NCBI GenBank assembly: GCA_965661115.1
Contig: CBFICO010000059.1
Span: forward strand, 1 to 15,274
Direction of reading: 5' to 3'
DNA length: 15,274 bases
Source: UBA6770 sp965661115
GTDB taxonomy: Bacteria > Bacteroidota > Bacteroidia > Flavobacteriales_G > Salibacteraceae
Shown here: positions 6,879 to 15,143 of the stretch, piece after piece
Layout of the letters: each line of letters begins with the position of its first letter
How positions within the stretch are numbered: position 1 is the first letter of the stretch
The notes under the pieces: model-generated
Seen by the model: only the letters and a program-made list of their open reading frames with translations
The model's database searches: none
What the model was told of the DNA's origin: nothing
Translations under genes and position numbers: made by a program

Positions 6879-8213
6879 ATGGCAAACGTAGAATTGATAC
6901 TACCCAAAATGGGTGAAAGTGTTGCAGAGGCGACGATTACAACGTGGTTAAAATCTGAAGGTGATACTATTGAAGCGGAAGAATCCGTAGTAGAAATTGC
7001 TACTGACAAAGTAGACAGTGAGGTTCCTGCGCCTGCGGATGGTGTGCTTTCAAAAATCTTAGTCCAAGAAGGAGAAGTTGCGAAAGTTGGGCAAGCAATT
7101 GCCATTATTGAAACCGAAGGTGGTGGAAGTACAACTGTAGCTGCAACCGAAGCTCCAAAAGCAGCTGAATCTGCAACTCTAGCTATTGAGGCGGCTCCAG
7201 AAGGAACAGCTGAGGTTTTGGAAAATACCAAAGTAGATTTCAGTTCTAGCGACAAGTTTTACTCGCCATTAGTAAAAAACATTGCACAAAAAGAAAACAT
7301 TTCTTTAGGTGAGTTAGACTCAATTGCTGGAACTGGCAAAGGTGGTCGCGTAACCAAAAATGACATACTAAGTTATGTTGAAAATAGAGGTTCAGCTCCT
7401 GCTCCAAAAGCGGCAGTACCTAGCGAATCTCAGGAAGCTGCTCCAGCAGCAAGCAAAGATCCAAAAGCTAAGCCTGTTGATTTATCGACCAAGGATTTTG
7501 GTAGTGAAGTAGAGATTATAGAAATGGACAGAATGAGAAAACTCATTGCTGACCACATGGTAAACTCTAAAGCTACCAGCCCACATGTAACGTCTTTTGT
7601 TGAAGCAGATGTTACAAAAATTGTAAATTGGAGAAACAAACACAAAAAAGCTTACGAGCAAAGAGAAGGCGAAAAACTAACCTTCACTCCTATTTTTATT
7701 GAGGCTATAGTTAAGGCTATTAAAGATTTCCCGATGATAAACATTACTGTAGAGGGTGATAAAATAGTGCGCAAAAAATTCATCAATATAGGAATGGCTA
7801 CCGCATTGCCTTCTGGAAATTTAATTGTTCCTGTTATCAAGAATGCAGATTCATTAAACCTAGCTGGTCTTTCTAAATCGGTAAACGGATTAGCTAAAAA
7901 AGCTCGATCAAATGCGCTTGCGCCAGATGATATTAGCGGTGGAACATATACTGTTAGTAACGTAGGGTCTTTTGGAAATGTAATGGGAACTCCAATAATT
8001 AATCAACCGCAAGTGGCTATTATGGCTGTGGGTGCAATTGTAAAAAAACCTGCGGTTATTGAAACAGAACACGGTGATGTGATTGCAATTAGACATAAAA
8101 TGTTCTTATCTCACTCCTACGACCACAGGGTGGTTGATGGTGCCTTAGGCGGTATGTTCGTTCGCCGTGTTGCAGATTACCTTGAGCAATGGGACATGAG
8201 TAGAGAAGTATAA
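6879..8213 (+). CDS. 2-oxo acid dehydrogenase E2 (dihydrolipoamide acyltransferase)
   Basis: A 444-residue core subunit of a pyruvate, 2-oxoglutarate or branched-chain 2-oxo acid dehydrogenase complex; it carries the acyl group on lipoate and passes it to CoA. Residues 1-78 are a lipoyl domain with Lys44 in ATDKVDSEVP. An Ala/Pro/Glu-rich linker follows (85-120), then the E3/E1-binding domain (128-166, with GGRVTKNDIL), a second flexible linker (171-205), and the catalytic domain (213-444) ending with SYDHRVVDG, where His416 and Asp420 are the active-site pair. The frame runs 35 codons further upstream, but MANVELILPKMGES at 6879 is the conserved start, preceded by AAAGGA. The single lipoyl domain and the N-terminal PKMGES form look most like branched-chain-type E2 enzymes of Bacteroidota, though substrate cannot be fixed from this gene alone. 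No E1 or E3 gene is adjacent. Confidence 0.95.
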   Translation: MANVELILPKMGESVAEATITTWLKSEGDTIEAEESVVEIATDKVDSEVPAPADGVLSKILVQEGEVAKVGQAIAIIETEGGGSTTVAATEAPKAAESATLAIEAAPEGTAEVLENTKVDFSSSDKFYSPLVKNIAQKENISLGELDSIAGTGKGGRVTKNDILSYVENRGSAPAPKAAVPSESQEAAPAASKDPKAKPVDLSTKDFGSEVEIIEMDRMRKLIADHMVNSKATSPHVTSFVEADVTKIVNWRNKHKKAYEQREGEKLTFTPIFIEAIVKAIKDFPMINITVEGDKIVRKKFINIGMATALPSGNLIVPVIKNADSLNLAGLSKSVNGLAKKARSNALAPDDISGGTYTVSNVGSFGNVMGTPIINQPQVAIMAVGAIVKKPAVIETEHGDVIAIRHKMFLSHSYDHRVVDGALGGMFVRRVADYLEQWDMSREV

Positions 8214-8218
8214 TTTTT

Positions 8219-8292
8219 GCTGATAAACTAAAGCTGATAAACGAAACAAATTCTATAATACTCAGTATTATCCATGGAATGATAAATGGAAT
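8219..8292 (+). repeat. Two pairs of short direct repeats upstream of the OmpA gene
   Basis: GCTGATAAAC occurs at 8219-8228 and 8233-8242 (14-base period). ATGGAAT occurs at 8274-8280 and 8286-8292 (12-base period). They flank the inverted repeat at 8255-8271 in the 121-base gap between the E2 stop and the OmpA start. They could be regulator binding sites, but short repeats in AT-rich DNA also arise by chance. Confidence 0.4.
8255..8271. repeat. Perfect 7-bp inverted repeat, candidate operator
   Basis: ATAATAC-TCA-GTATTAT is a perfect inverted repeat with a 3-base centre, 64 bases before the OmpA start codon. No T run follows on either strand, so it is not a convincing terminator. An operator for a dimeric regulator is the alternative; no partner regulator can be named. 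Confidence 0.4.
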
Positions 8293-8334
8293 ATTTGTAT
8301 CATTGTTTAGAGTGTAAAATTACCAAATCGTTTA

Positions 8335-10614
8335 ATGAATAAAAGGTCCACATTTTTAAAAACCTTCACTGTAGTTGCTTTATCGGTAATATTGTTGTTC
8401 CCAGGAACAGGAATTTCCAAAGATAAAGTAAAGCTCACTAAAGCTCAAAAAGCTCAGTATAAACGCGCGTTCAATTTACTGGATAACGAGCTTTACGAAG
8501 ACGCAATTACGGAATACAACAAGCTTTTGGAAATGAGAAGAGATTACGATCAATTCTTATTTGAAGCAGGTATTGCTTACCTCAGGTCACCAAAAGATTT
8601 TGATAAAGCCGATAGATTTTTTGAAGAAGCATTAAAGTATAGTGGTGAAGATACTATTCCAGAGCTGTTGTATTATTTGGCTAAGGCCTATCAAATCAAC
8701 CATAAATTTGAAAAGGCAAAAAAAGCCTACAACGAGTTTATTCCAACAATTAAGCAAAATAAAGCTGGTGCTGAATTAACAAGCAATGTACAATGGGATG
8801 TAAAAACTTGTCAGCATGGGGTGTATCACGTTAAACTGAATACCAAAAACCCATTAGAAAACAGAAAAAAGCCACTTAACGACGTTAAGAAGTATTTTAT
8901 TAATGCTACAGACTTTGTTGTACTTCAAAACATGGGAGCTGAAATAAATTCTATTTACGATGACGAAGCCGTAGCGTTTTTAAATGATGAAAAAGAAATA
9001 TTCTATACCTCGAAAAGAAACCCATTTGGAACCTCAACAGAACTTTCATCTGCTGGTAACATAGAATTTGAACATGTTTACACCTCAACCAAAGTTCAAG
9101 GCGAATGGAAAACCCCGTATCTACTTGGTGGATCTAATTTATTTCCCGATGGATTTGAATTGGACCCTGAAACACAAGTATCGATTGTATCAATAAACAA
9201 AGACGAAAATTTGCTCTTTCTCTTCGCTGAAGGTCAATTGTACGAGTCGAAGAGAGAAGGAAAAACTTGGACATTACCTACTCCCCTTCCAGAGCACATA
9301 AATTTAAAAAAATCTCATGAACCAGCTGTTTGCGTTAATGATGCAGGTAACTTACTCATTGTGGTTTCGAATAAAAACGGCGGATATGGTGGAAGAGATT
9401 TATATACGTCTAAAAGAGATGCCGACGGAAACTGGGGTCCTCTAGAAAATATGGGAGCGGTGATTAACACCGAGCAAGATGAGGACACTCCATTTTTAGT
9501 TGGAGATGATTTACTTTATTTCTCTTCAAAGGGACACTCTTCTATTGGTGGTTACGATGTTTTCTTTTCTGAATTCAAAAAAGACAAATGGAAAAACCCA
9601 GTTAGTTTGGGAATCCCTATTAATACTCCAGGTGATGAGGTTTCGTACATCAGAAGTAAAATGAATAAAGAAGTAGCATACTATGCTTCTTCTAGATTAA
9701 ATGGATATGGTTACAAAGATTTGTACAGAGTTACCGCTCACTTAGAAGAGAGAGAGGATTTACTTCCAGAAATTGTTTTAGCTGAGTTAATGGCCGATAG
9801 ATTGGCTAAAGAAAAACCAGTGTTAGAAGAGGAAAAGAAAGAAGAGGAGATTGCTGTTGTTCAAGAACCTGTAAAACAAGAACCTAAAAAAGAAGAACCT
9901 ATTATGCAAGAACCGGTTAAGGAAAAGAAACCGGTTCCTGAAGACATCTTTAGAGATATCTTATTCAAATTCAATGAAATGGCAATTGCTGATGAGTCTA
10001 AAGACCAAATCAAGAAAATTGCAGCTTACATGAAGAAAAACCCGGATTACGTTGTGAACTTTACTGGTCACGCGGATTATTTGGGTAACGATGAAGTAAA
10101 CGACGAAGTTTCTAAACAAAGAGCTTTAGTAGTATTTAACGAATTGGTAAAAGACGGAGCTGATCCGTACAGAATTCACTATGATTTCGAAGGTGAGCGT
10201 AATCCTAAAGCTCCAGGTAAGAATCCTGACGGATCTGATAACCCTGAAAATAGAGCTAAAAACAGACGTGTAGATTTCGGATTAGAACAACTTAGCCTTT
10301 ACCGTTATATTACGTATGCTTCAGGAAGCTCAAGTGTAAGCGAAAAAGGAAAAGCTGCTCTAAAAGAAGTTGCTGACTACGCTAAAAGTCACCCAGGAAG
10401 TAAATTGGACTTAAGAGGTTTCTCTGACCCTTCTGGACCTGCTGCAGCAAACATGGTTCTATCTGAGAAAAGAACACAGGCTGCCGTTGACTACTTAATT
10501 TCATTAGGTATTCAAAATAGCGATATTACAAGCAAAGCTTTTGGTGAAACTAAGCCTGCTCCTGCAAACATGCCTGCTGAGTGCAACAGAAGAGTTGAAA
10601 TAAGAATTAAATAA
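8335..10614 (+). CDS. TPR-PD40 envelope protein with two tandem OmpA C-terminal domains
   Basis: A 759-residue exported protein that probably anchors an envelope assembly to peptidoglycan. Residues 1-28 form a signal peptide with no clear lipobox. TPR-like helices span about 36-145 (AFNLLDNELYEDAITEYNKLL, shown here only by its ends 45-65). A PD40/WD40-like propeller covers about 185-465, with repeats such as EIFYTSKRN (221-229), GGRDLYTSKRD (352-362), LLYFSSKG (393-400) and GGYDVFF (405-411). A Glu/Pro/Lys-rich linker follows (496-536). Two OmpA-like domains close the protein, about 540-650 and 655-759. Each keeps the peptidoglycan-binding Asp and Arg (Asp581 and Arg596; Asp698 and Arg713). 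TPR-PD40-OmpA proteins include PorE of the T9SS, but PorE has a carboxypeptidase-regulatory-like domain and one OmpA domain, so equivalence is not claimed. Monocistronic, ending at a strong terminator. Confidence 0.9.
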   Translation: MNKRSTFLKTFTVVALSVILLFPGTGISKDKVKLTKAQKAQYKRAFNLLDNELYEDAITEYNKLLEMRRDYDQFLFEAGIAYLRSPKDFDKADRFFEEALKYSGEDTIPELLYYLAKAYQINHKFEKAKKAYNEFIPTIKQNKAGAELTSNVQWDVKTCQHGVYHVKLNTKNPLENRKKPLNDVKKYFINATDFVVLQNMGAEINSIYDDEAVAFLNDEKEIFYTSKRNPFGTSTELSSAGNIEFEHVYTSTKVQGEWKTPYLLGGSNLFPDGFELDPETQVSIVSINKDENLLFLFAEGQLYESKREGKTWTLPTPLPEHINLKKSHEPAVCVNDAGNLLIVVSNKNGGYGGRDLYTSKRDADGNWGPLENMGAVINTEQDEDTPFLVGDDLLYFSSKGHSSIGGYDVFFSEFKKDKWKNPVSLGIPINTPGDEVSYIRSKMNKEVAYYASSRLNGYGYKDLYRVTAHLEEREDLLPEIVLAELMADRLAKEKPVLEEEKKEEEIAVVQEPVKQEPKKEEPIMQEPVKEKKPVPEDIFRDILFKFNEMAIADESKDQIKKIAAYMKKNPDYVVNFTGHADYLGNDEVNDEVSKQRALVVFNELVKDGADPYRIHYDFEGERNPKAPGKNPDGSDNPENRAKNRRVDFGLEQLSLYRYITYASGSSSVSEKGKAALKEVADYAKSHPGSKLDLRGFSDPSGPAAANMVLSEKRTQAAVDYLISLGIQNSDITSKAFGETKPAPANMPAECNRRVEIRIK

Positions 10615-10631
10615 TAACACACATAACATTT

Positions 10632-10663
10632 AAAAAGTCTCGATTTATCGGGACTTTTTTTTT
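10632..10663 (+). terminator. Strong intrinsic terminator of the OmpA gene
   Basis: AAAAGTCTCGAT (about 10633-10644), loop TT, ATCGGGACTTTT (from 10647) forms a stem of about 12 pairs with one T-G wobble, running into a T tract to 10663. It ends only three bases before the next start codon at 10667. Confidence 0.88.
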
Positions 10664-10666
10664 ACT

Positions 10667-11428
10667 ATGAAATTAAAATTAGAAAGACCTATTGCCTTCT
10701 TCGACTTAGAAACAACAGGTATTGACGTGGCAAAAGATAGAATTGTTGAAATAGCTATTCTTAAAATAAGACCCGACGGACAAAAAGATATGAAGGTAAG
10801 GAGAGTGAATCCAGGCATTCCCATTCCAAAAGAAGCTAGTGCTGTCCACGGTATTTTAGATGAGGACGTACAAGATGCCCCTTCTTTTGCTCAAATAGCC
10901 AAGTCTTTATTCATTTTACTTCAAGATTGCGATTTAGCTGGCTATAACTCTAATCGTTTTGATGTGCCTTTGTTGGCTGAAGAATTTTTAAGAGCGGGTA
11001 TAAACTTTTCTATAAAAGATAGAAGGCTCGTTGATGTTCAGGGTATTTTCTTCAATAAAGAAAAACGGACCCTAGAAGCTGCGTTTGAGTTCTATTGTAA
11101 CAAGCCTCTTGAAGGTGCCCACTCTGCTGAGGCAGATATAAGTGCAACACACGAAATATTAGAAGCGCAACTCGATCGATATTCAGACTTAGAAAACAAC
11201 ATTGATTTTCTAGCCGAGTTTTCTGCTCAGCAAAAATTTGCAGATTTAGCGGGTCGTATGATTTACAACAGTAAAAACGAAGTTGTATTTAACTTTGGAA
11301 AGTTTAAAGGGGTTCCGGTAAAGCAAGTCTTACAGAATGAACCCGGATATTATGGTTGGATGATGCACGGCGATTTTCCGCTGTACACCAAACAAGTTTT
11401 AAAAGAGATTAAAGAGTCTAATTCATGA
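10667..11428 (+). CDS. DEDDh 3'-5' exonuclease (DnaQ-like) with FGKxKG C-terminal domain
   Basis: A 253-residue exonuclease of the DnaQ/RNase T superfamily, expected to trim 3' ends of nucleic acid using two metal ions. Catalytic residues are visible: Asp13 and Glu15 (FFDLETTG), Asp99 (NRFDVPLL), His152 and Asp157 (HSAEADISA). VHGI (60-63) is the conserved exo-family motif. The C-terminal part (about 205-250, FNFGKFKGVPV, then YYGWMM and FPLYTK) is a small module common on this exonuclease in Bacteroidota and related to DUF3820-type FGKYKG proteins. It is a stand-alone protein, not a polymerase III subunit: no polymerase-binding domain is seen. The ATG lies three bases after the T tract of the terminator of the preceding gene, leaving no room for a ribosome-binding site. 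Its TGA overlaps the next ATG (ATGA). Confidence 0.92.
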   Translation: MKLKLERPIAFFDLETTGIDVAKDRIVEIAILKIRPDGQKDMKVRRVNPGIPIPKEASAVHGILDEDVQDAPSFAQIAKSLFILLQDCDLAGYNSNRFDVPLLAEEFLRAGINFSIKDRRLVDVQGIFFNKEKRTLEAAFEFYCNKPLEGAHSAEADISATHEILEAQLDRYSDLENNIDFLAEFSAQQKFADLAGRMIYNSKNEVVFNFGKFKGVPVKQVLQNEPGYYGWMMHGDFPLYTKQVLKEIKESNS

Positions 11429-12033
11429 AAATAATTTGCATTGGAAGAAACTACGCTGATCATGCCAAAGAATTAAACAACGCTATTCCGACCGAACCGG
11501 TGTATTTCCTTAAACCCGACACAAGTCTTCTTAAAAAAGGAGCTCCGTTCTTTATTCCAAATCACTCTAACAACGTGCATCACGAATTAGAACTTGTAGT
11601 AAAAATTAACCGGCTAGGCAAGCACATTGAAGAACGATTTGCGCATAAATACTACAACGAAATTTCGTTAGGGCTTGATTTTACGGCTAGAGATGTGCAG
11701 CAAGAATGCAAGGAAAAAGGTTTACCATGGGAGAAAGCCAAAGCATTTGACGGCTCCTCTCCTATCGGAAAATTTATAGATGCTTCACCATTAAAAAAAG
11801 GACCTTTAAAATTTGAATTGCTCAAGAATGGAGAGGTTCAGCAATCGGGAGATACCCAAGACATGATTTTTAATGTTGACCAAATCATTAGTTATGTGAG
11901 CAAGTTTATGACCCTAAAAATTGGTGATTTGATATACACCGGAACTCCAGCTGGAGTTAGTCAGGTGCAAAAAGGAGATGTGTTGGTAGGAAAATTGGAG
12001 GTACAAGAATTATTGAACTGTAAAGTATTGTAA
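11425..12033 (+). CDS. Fumarylacetoacetate hydrolase (FAH) family enzyme, FAHD1-like
   Basis: A 202-residue, single-domain FAH-fold enzyme. Motifs in order: IGRNYADHAKE (6-16), PVYFLKP (25-31), HHELELVV (52-59) with metal ligands Glu54 and Glu56, GLDFTARDVQ (83-92) with Asp85, KAFDGSSPIG (106-115) and YTGTPAGV (171-178). This is the pattern of FAHD1/YcgM-type proteins, which include acylpyruvate hydrolases and oxaloacetate decarboxylases; broader relatives act on aromatic-ring cleavage products. The substrate cannot be chosen from sequence, and no aromatic catabolism genes are nearby. The length is typical for the small FAH proteins. Translation is probably coupled to the exonuclease through the four-base ATGA overlap. 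Confidence 0.92.
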   Translation: MKIICIGRNYADHAKELNNAIPTEPVYFLKPDTSLLKKGAPFFIPNHSNNVHHELELVVKINRLGKHIEERFAHKYYNEISLGLDFTARDVQQECKEKGLPWEKAKAFDGSSPIGKFIDASPLKKGPLKFELLKNGEVQQSGDTQDMIFNVDQIISYVSKFMTLKIGDLIYTGTPAGVSQVQKGDVLVGKLEVQELLNCKVL

Positions 12034-12042
12034 TTTTAAATC

Positions 12043-12813
12043 ATGATTCTAAAGAAACTGCTACTACTCTCTTCCATGCTTTTAAGCCTAGGTTTATGGG
12101 CACAACCAACAACTCCAAATAAAACTGATGACGCTGGTAAAAAACAAGGTGAATGGAGTGCATTACATCCCAACGGTAATATTAGATATAAAGGCTCATT
12201 CAAAGACGATAAGCCTATAGGCAAATTTGAATACTTTGACACCTACGGAACCCTAATTGGAGAGGTAACCAATGCTGGTGACAGTGCAGACATAGTCTTT
12301 TATCATTTGAACAAAAAAGTAATGGCTGAGGGAAAATACTATCAGCAAATGCGTGCAGGAAAATGGAAATTTTACGATGCAGACGGAGATATATCTGCAC
12401 AAAAATTCTACGCTGAAAACAAAGAAAATGGCCCCGCTAGAATTTACTACAAAGACGGACAGGTATCTAGAGATTGTAACTATCATAATGGAGTCTTACA
12501 CGGGCAGCTTAAAGATTTCTTTCCAGAAGGGAAACCAAAATACGAGGCTATGTATGTAGATGGAAACCCGGACGGAAAAGTGAAACATTTTCACACCAAC
12601 GGCTCATTAAGAATTCTAGGGTTTTACCGATTTGCGGTGCAAGAAGGAACTTGGACCTATTTTGGACCCGATGGAAAAGTGAAGCGCTACGAAGTCTATA
12701 AAAATGGATTCAAAAAGAAATCGTTTACCCCAGAAGAAGCAAAGGCAATGCGTGAAGCCAAAGCCGATTCTACAGAGAATGATACAACTGTAAAACCCGA
12801 ACCAAAGCAATGA
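12043..12813 (+). CDS. Exported YwqK/MORN-repeat protein
   Basis: A 256-residue protein with a signal peptide (1-20, ending LGLWA before Gln21) and a run of MORN_2-type repeats from about 34 to 225. Repeat cores include GEWSALHPNGN (36-46), GKFEYFDTYG (60-69), GKWKFYDADG, GPARIYYKDGQ, GQLKDFFPEGK, GKVKHFHTNGS and GTWTYFGPDGK. Databases often call such proteins 'toxin-antitoxin system YwqK family antitoxin', but the signal peptide and lack of a toxin gene make that role unlikely here. In Bacteroidota these exported repeat proteins are common and of unknown function. A charged tail (228-256) is low in complexity. It starts nine bases after the FAH gene, and its TGA overlaps the next ATG, so it belongs to the same transcript. 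Confidence 0.88.
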   Translation: MILKKLLLLSSMLLSLGLWAQPTTPNKTDDAGKKQGEWSALHPNGNIRYKGSFKDDKPIGKFEYFDTYGTLIGEVTNAGDSADIVFYHLNKKVMAEGKYYQQMRAGKWKFYDADGDISAQKFYAENKENGPARIYYKDGQVSRDCNYHNGVLHGQLKDFFPEGKPKYEAMYVDGNPDGKVKHFHTNGSLRILGFYRFAVQEGTWTYFGPDGKVKRYEVYKNGFKKKSFTPEEAKAMREAKADSTENDTTVKPEPKQ

Positions 12814-13495
12814 AACAAACGGTAGTCATATCGCTACTTTGCCTTGCGTTTTTCTCTTGTAAAAAAACAGAAAATGAACCTGTTGATATTGGTTTAAACT
12901 ACCACCCTAACCAAACAGGACATTTCAAAATTTACAAAGTAGACAGTATAGTTTTTAACGATTTTACCCTTGAAACGGACACCTAAAGTTTTATTGAAAA
13001 AGAATCGATAGAAGAACAATATAAAATTCAAAATGAAACACGGTCTCGAGTTTTAGTGCAAACCAAAGAAGATTTGTCTGTTCAATTTTGGAATGATAAA
13101 AGACAATGGTCATTTCAAAAAGACAATTATACTGTTGAAGAAAACAAAAAAACCTACCTAAAATTGTGCTTGCATTTCCAATTGCAAAAGGTATTAGCTG
13201 GAGTAGCAATACCAGAAATAGCTTAGAAAGGGATGAATATACCGTTACAGAAAAGAAAACAGAAACTATAAATTGGACTACCTTAGAAGATGTAATTACG
13301 GTTGAACATTTGTATGAAACCGATCCTCTACAATTAAAAACAGAAATAAAAGAATTAAAATACGCACCGAACATTGGACTGGTATATTGGTATGAAAAAA
13401 GGGTTAAGCGCTTCACAACCGGAGAAGAAGATGATACTCCAATTGATTCCGGCTTTTTACTTACCAAGCAAATACATCAATATGGCCAGCGCTAG
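12810..13495 (+). pseudogene. Disrupted lipoprotein gene: premature stop plus frameshift
   Basis: ATG 12810 overlaps the preceding stop (ATGA). The start is a lipoprotein signal (hydrophobic run LLCLAFFSC with lipid-acceptor Cys17, then KK). After 58 residues (ending TLETDT) the frame hits TAA at 12984-12986. Without that stop the same frame runs open (SFIEKES... to NKKTYLK) to about 13163. The coding signal then continues in the -1 frame as IVLAFPIAKGISW and so on to TAG 13493-13495. One missing A in CTAAAATTG (13158-13166) would restore it. The joined product would be about 228 residues, and its layout (YHPNQTGHFKIYKVDS, then VLAFPIAKGISW, and a C-terminal GLVYWYEK) resembles a known family of Bacteroidota lipoproteins of unknown function. 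Its 3' end overlaps the protease start by 14 bases. Sequencing error is possible for the frameshift, less so for the stop. Confidence 0.8.
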
Positions 13496-15140
13496 GTGGC
13501 TCTTCACCTTTACGATAATAATTGCGTCATTCGGGGCTACCTTTGGTCAAGAAAACTCTTCTTTTTATTATTTCACGCAGTTCACAGCTAAAGAAAATTC
13601 CGACGCTTTAAACGAACCACTAAATTTTCTTACTCAAAAATCTTTGGACCGTAGAGCTAAATCGTCTATTGAATTAAACGAATTGGATATTCCAATCAGC
13701 GCCGAAAGATTGAAAGCTCTTGAAAAGATTAAAACAGTTAAAATTCACTATCCATTAAGATGGTCAAACGGAGTGGTTTATTCTACTCCTGATTCTACAC
13801 TTATGCCTACCGTTATGGCTTTAGAGTTTGTGGATACGGTAATAAAAATTAAAGACAAAATCACTGGAAAGCGTTCAGAATTACTATTACCGCCTACCCC
13901 AATTGAATACAATTATGCTTTGGCCGAAGACCAAATTGAACTCATTAATATTCCTTACCTCCACGCCTTTAATTACAACGGATATGGACTTACCATTGGC
14001 GTTTTTGACAACGGGTTCAGAAGTGTAGATACTTTCCCTTTGTTTGAGCATTTGTGGCAAAAAGATCGCATAAAAGGGCAATATGACATTGTAGATGGAG
14101 ATAATAATGCGATTCCTCATGGAGGACACGGGATGTCTGTTTTAAGCTGTATGGGCGCGTTAAGTTCGGATACGATGACAGGCACAGCCCCAGAAGCCAG
14201 TTATTACTTATTCCGTACTGAGGACAATGCCTCTGAAACCATTCTTGAAGAATACAATTGGGCTCGAGCAGCCGAAATAGCGGATAGTATTGGTATAGAT
14301 ATAATTAATTCATCTTTGGGTTATTCCTTGTTTGACGACACCACCACCTCTCATACCTATCAAGATTTAGACGGAAATACTACTGTAGTAACCAAAGCGG
14401 CAAACAACGCCTACAAAAGAGGAATATTAGTAGTTAATAGCGCAGGAAACTCTGGTAATAGACCCTGGAGGTACATTATTGCCCCAGCAGATGGAAGATA
14501 TGTATTGGCAATAGGCGCAACGGACAGTGCTGGCAACATTGCCAGCTTCTCTAGTCGGGGTCCAAATGCGGATGGATTATTAAAACCGAACGTTTCGGCT
14601 GTAGGGGCTCGTGTAGTAGTTGCAAACGCAGTAGGAAGCGCCGACAAAAGCAACGGAACCTCCTTCTCTGCTCCTACCATTGCAGGTGCCGCAGCTTGTT
14701 TATGGCAAGCTTTTCCGGATGCATCAAATGCAGATATTTTTAGAGCAATTGAAGCCTCCGCGCATTTGTATGACACTCCAGACTTTGATTATGGGCATGG
14801 CATTCCAGATTTTAAAAAAGCATTTGATATTCTATCAAACAAATTGAAACCACAACCAATTGATCAGAACCTTATTCGCGATTTTATGCTTTATCCAAAC
14901 CCGAGCTCAGGGAAATTCACCATTGAATTTACAGAACTAGATAGCAGTGAGGTTTCGATAAAAATTTTCGACTACATGGGACAAGAAATCAAGCTTTACG
15001 ACCTTGGGTTGCAGTTTGGTAAAAAGAGGTATAATATTGATGTAAGCCGCTTAGTCGGTGGTTGGTATATAATTCAGCTTGAACGAGGAAAATACGTGCA
15101 ACGAAAAAGACTAATAAAGCAGGATAGTATCCTTGACTAA
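13482..15140 (+). CDS. T9SS-secreted S8 family (subtilisin-like) serine protease
   Basis: A 552-residue secreted peptidase. I chose ATG 13482 because it opens the signal peptide (MASARWLF to FGQ, residues 1-22); the open frame extends 36 codons further upstream but that part overlaps the lipoprotein remnant and does not look like secreted-protein sequence. A propeptide-like region (about 24-140) precedes the S8 domain (about 165-455). Catalytic residues are Asp176 (GVFDNG), His216 (HGMSVLS, where most relatives have HGT) and Ser394 (NGTSFSAP), with oxyanion Asn323 (SAGNSG). The C-terminal 80 residues (YPNPSSGKFTIEF at 471-483, then IKIFDYMGQEI and GGWYIIQLERG) form a type A T9SS sorting domain, removed on export and anchoring. 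It ends three bases from a convergent gene. Confidence 0.94.
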   Translation: MASARWLFTFTIIIASFGATFGQENSSFYYFTQFTAKENSDALNEPLNFLTQKSLDRRAKSSIELNELDIPISAERLKALEKIKTVKIHYPLRWSNGVVYSTPDSTLMPTVMALEFVDTVIKIKDKITGKRSELLLPPTPIEYNYALAEDQIELINIPYLHAFNYNGYGLTIGVFDNGFRSVDTFPLFEHLWQKDRIKGQYDIVDGDNNAIPHGGHGMSVLSCMGALSSDTMTGTAPEASYYLFRTEDNASETILEEYNWARAAEIADSIGIDIINSSLGYSLFDDTTTSHTYQDLDGNTTVVTKAANNAYKRGILVVNSAGNSGNRPWRYIIAPADGRYVLAIGATDSAGNIASFSSRGPNADGLLKPNVSAVGARVVVANAVGSADKSNGTSFSAPTIAGAAACLWQAFPDASNADIFRAIEASAHLYDTPDFDYGHGIPDFKKAFDILSNKLKPQPIDQNLIRDFMLYPNPSSGKFTIEFTELDSSEVSIKIFDYMGQEIKLYDLGLQFGKKRYNIDVSRLVGGWYIIQLERGKYVQRKRLIKQDSILD

Positions 15141-15143
15141 TTA

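Noticed and set aside
6866..7255. Minus-strand frame of 129 residues inside the E2 gene
   Set aside because: Antisense to the lipoyl domain and Ala-rich linker; its Ser/Ala/Val-rich composition is the mirror of that linker.
12043..12813. YwqK gene as an antitoxin of a toxin-antitoxin pair
   Set aside because: The protein has a signal peptide, neither neighbour looks like a toxin, and the family name comes from distant similarity through MORN repeats.
12991..13467. Long minus-strand frame (158 residues) opposite the broken lipoprotein
   Set aside because: It lies antisense to sequence whose plus-strand frames carry family-like lipoprotein sequence and keep overlaps with both neighbours. Its own translation is Phe/Ser-rich without any motif, as expected of an antisense shadow.
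13374..13481. N-terminal extension of 36 residues on the protease
   Set aside because: It would bury the signal peptide and overlaps the 3' end of the lipoprotein remnant in another frame.
14411..14776. Minus-strand frame of 121 residues inside the protease gene
   Set aside because: It covers the catalytic Ser and Asn region of a clear S8 protease; the reverse reading has no recognisable motif.
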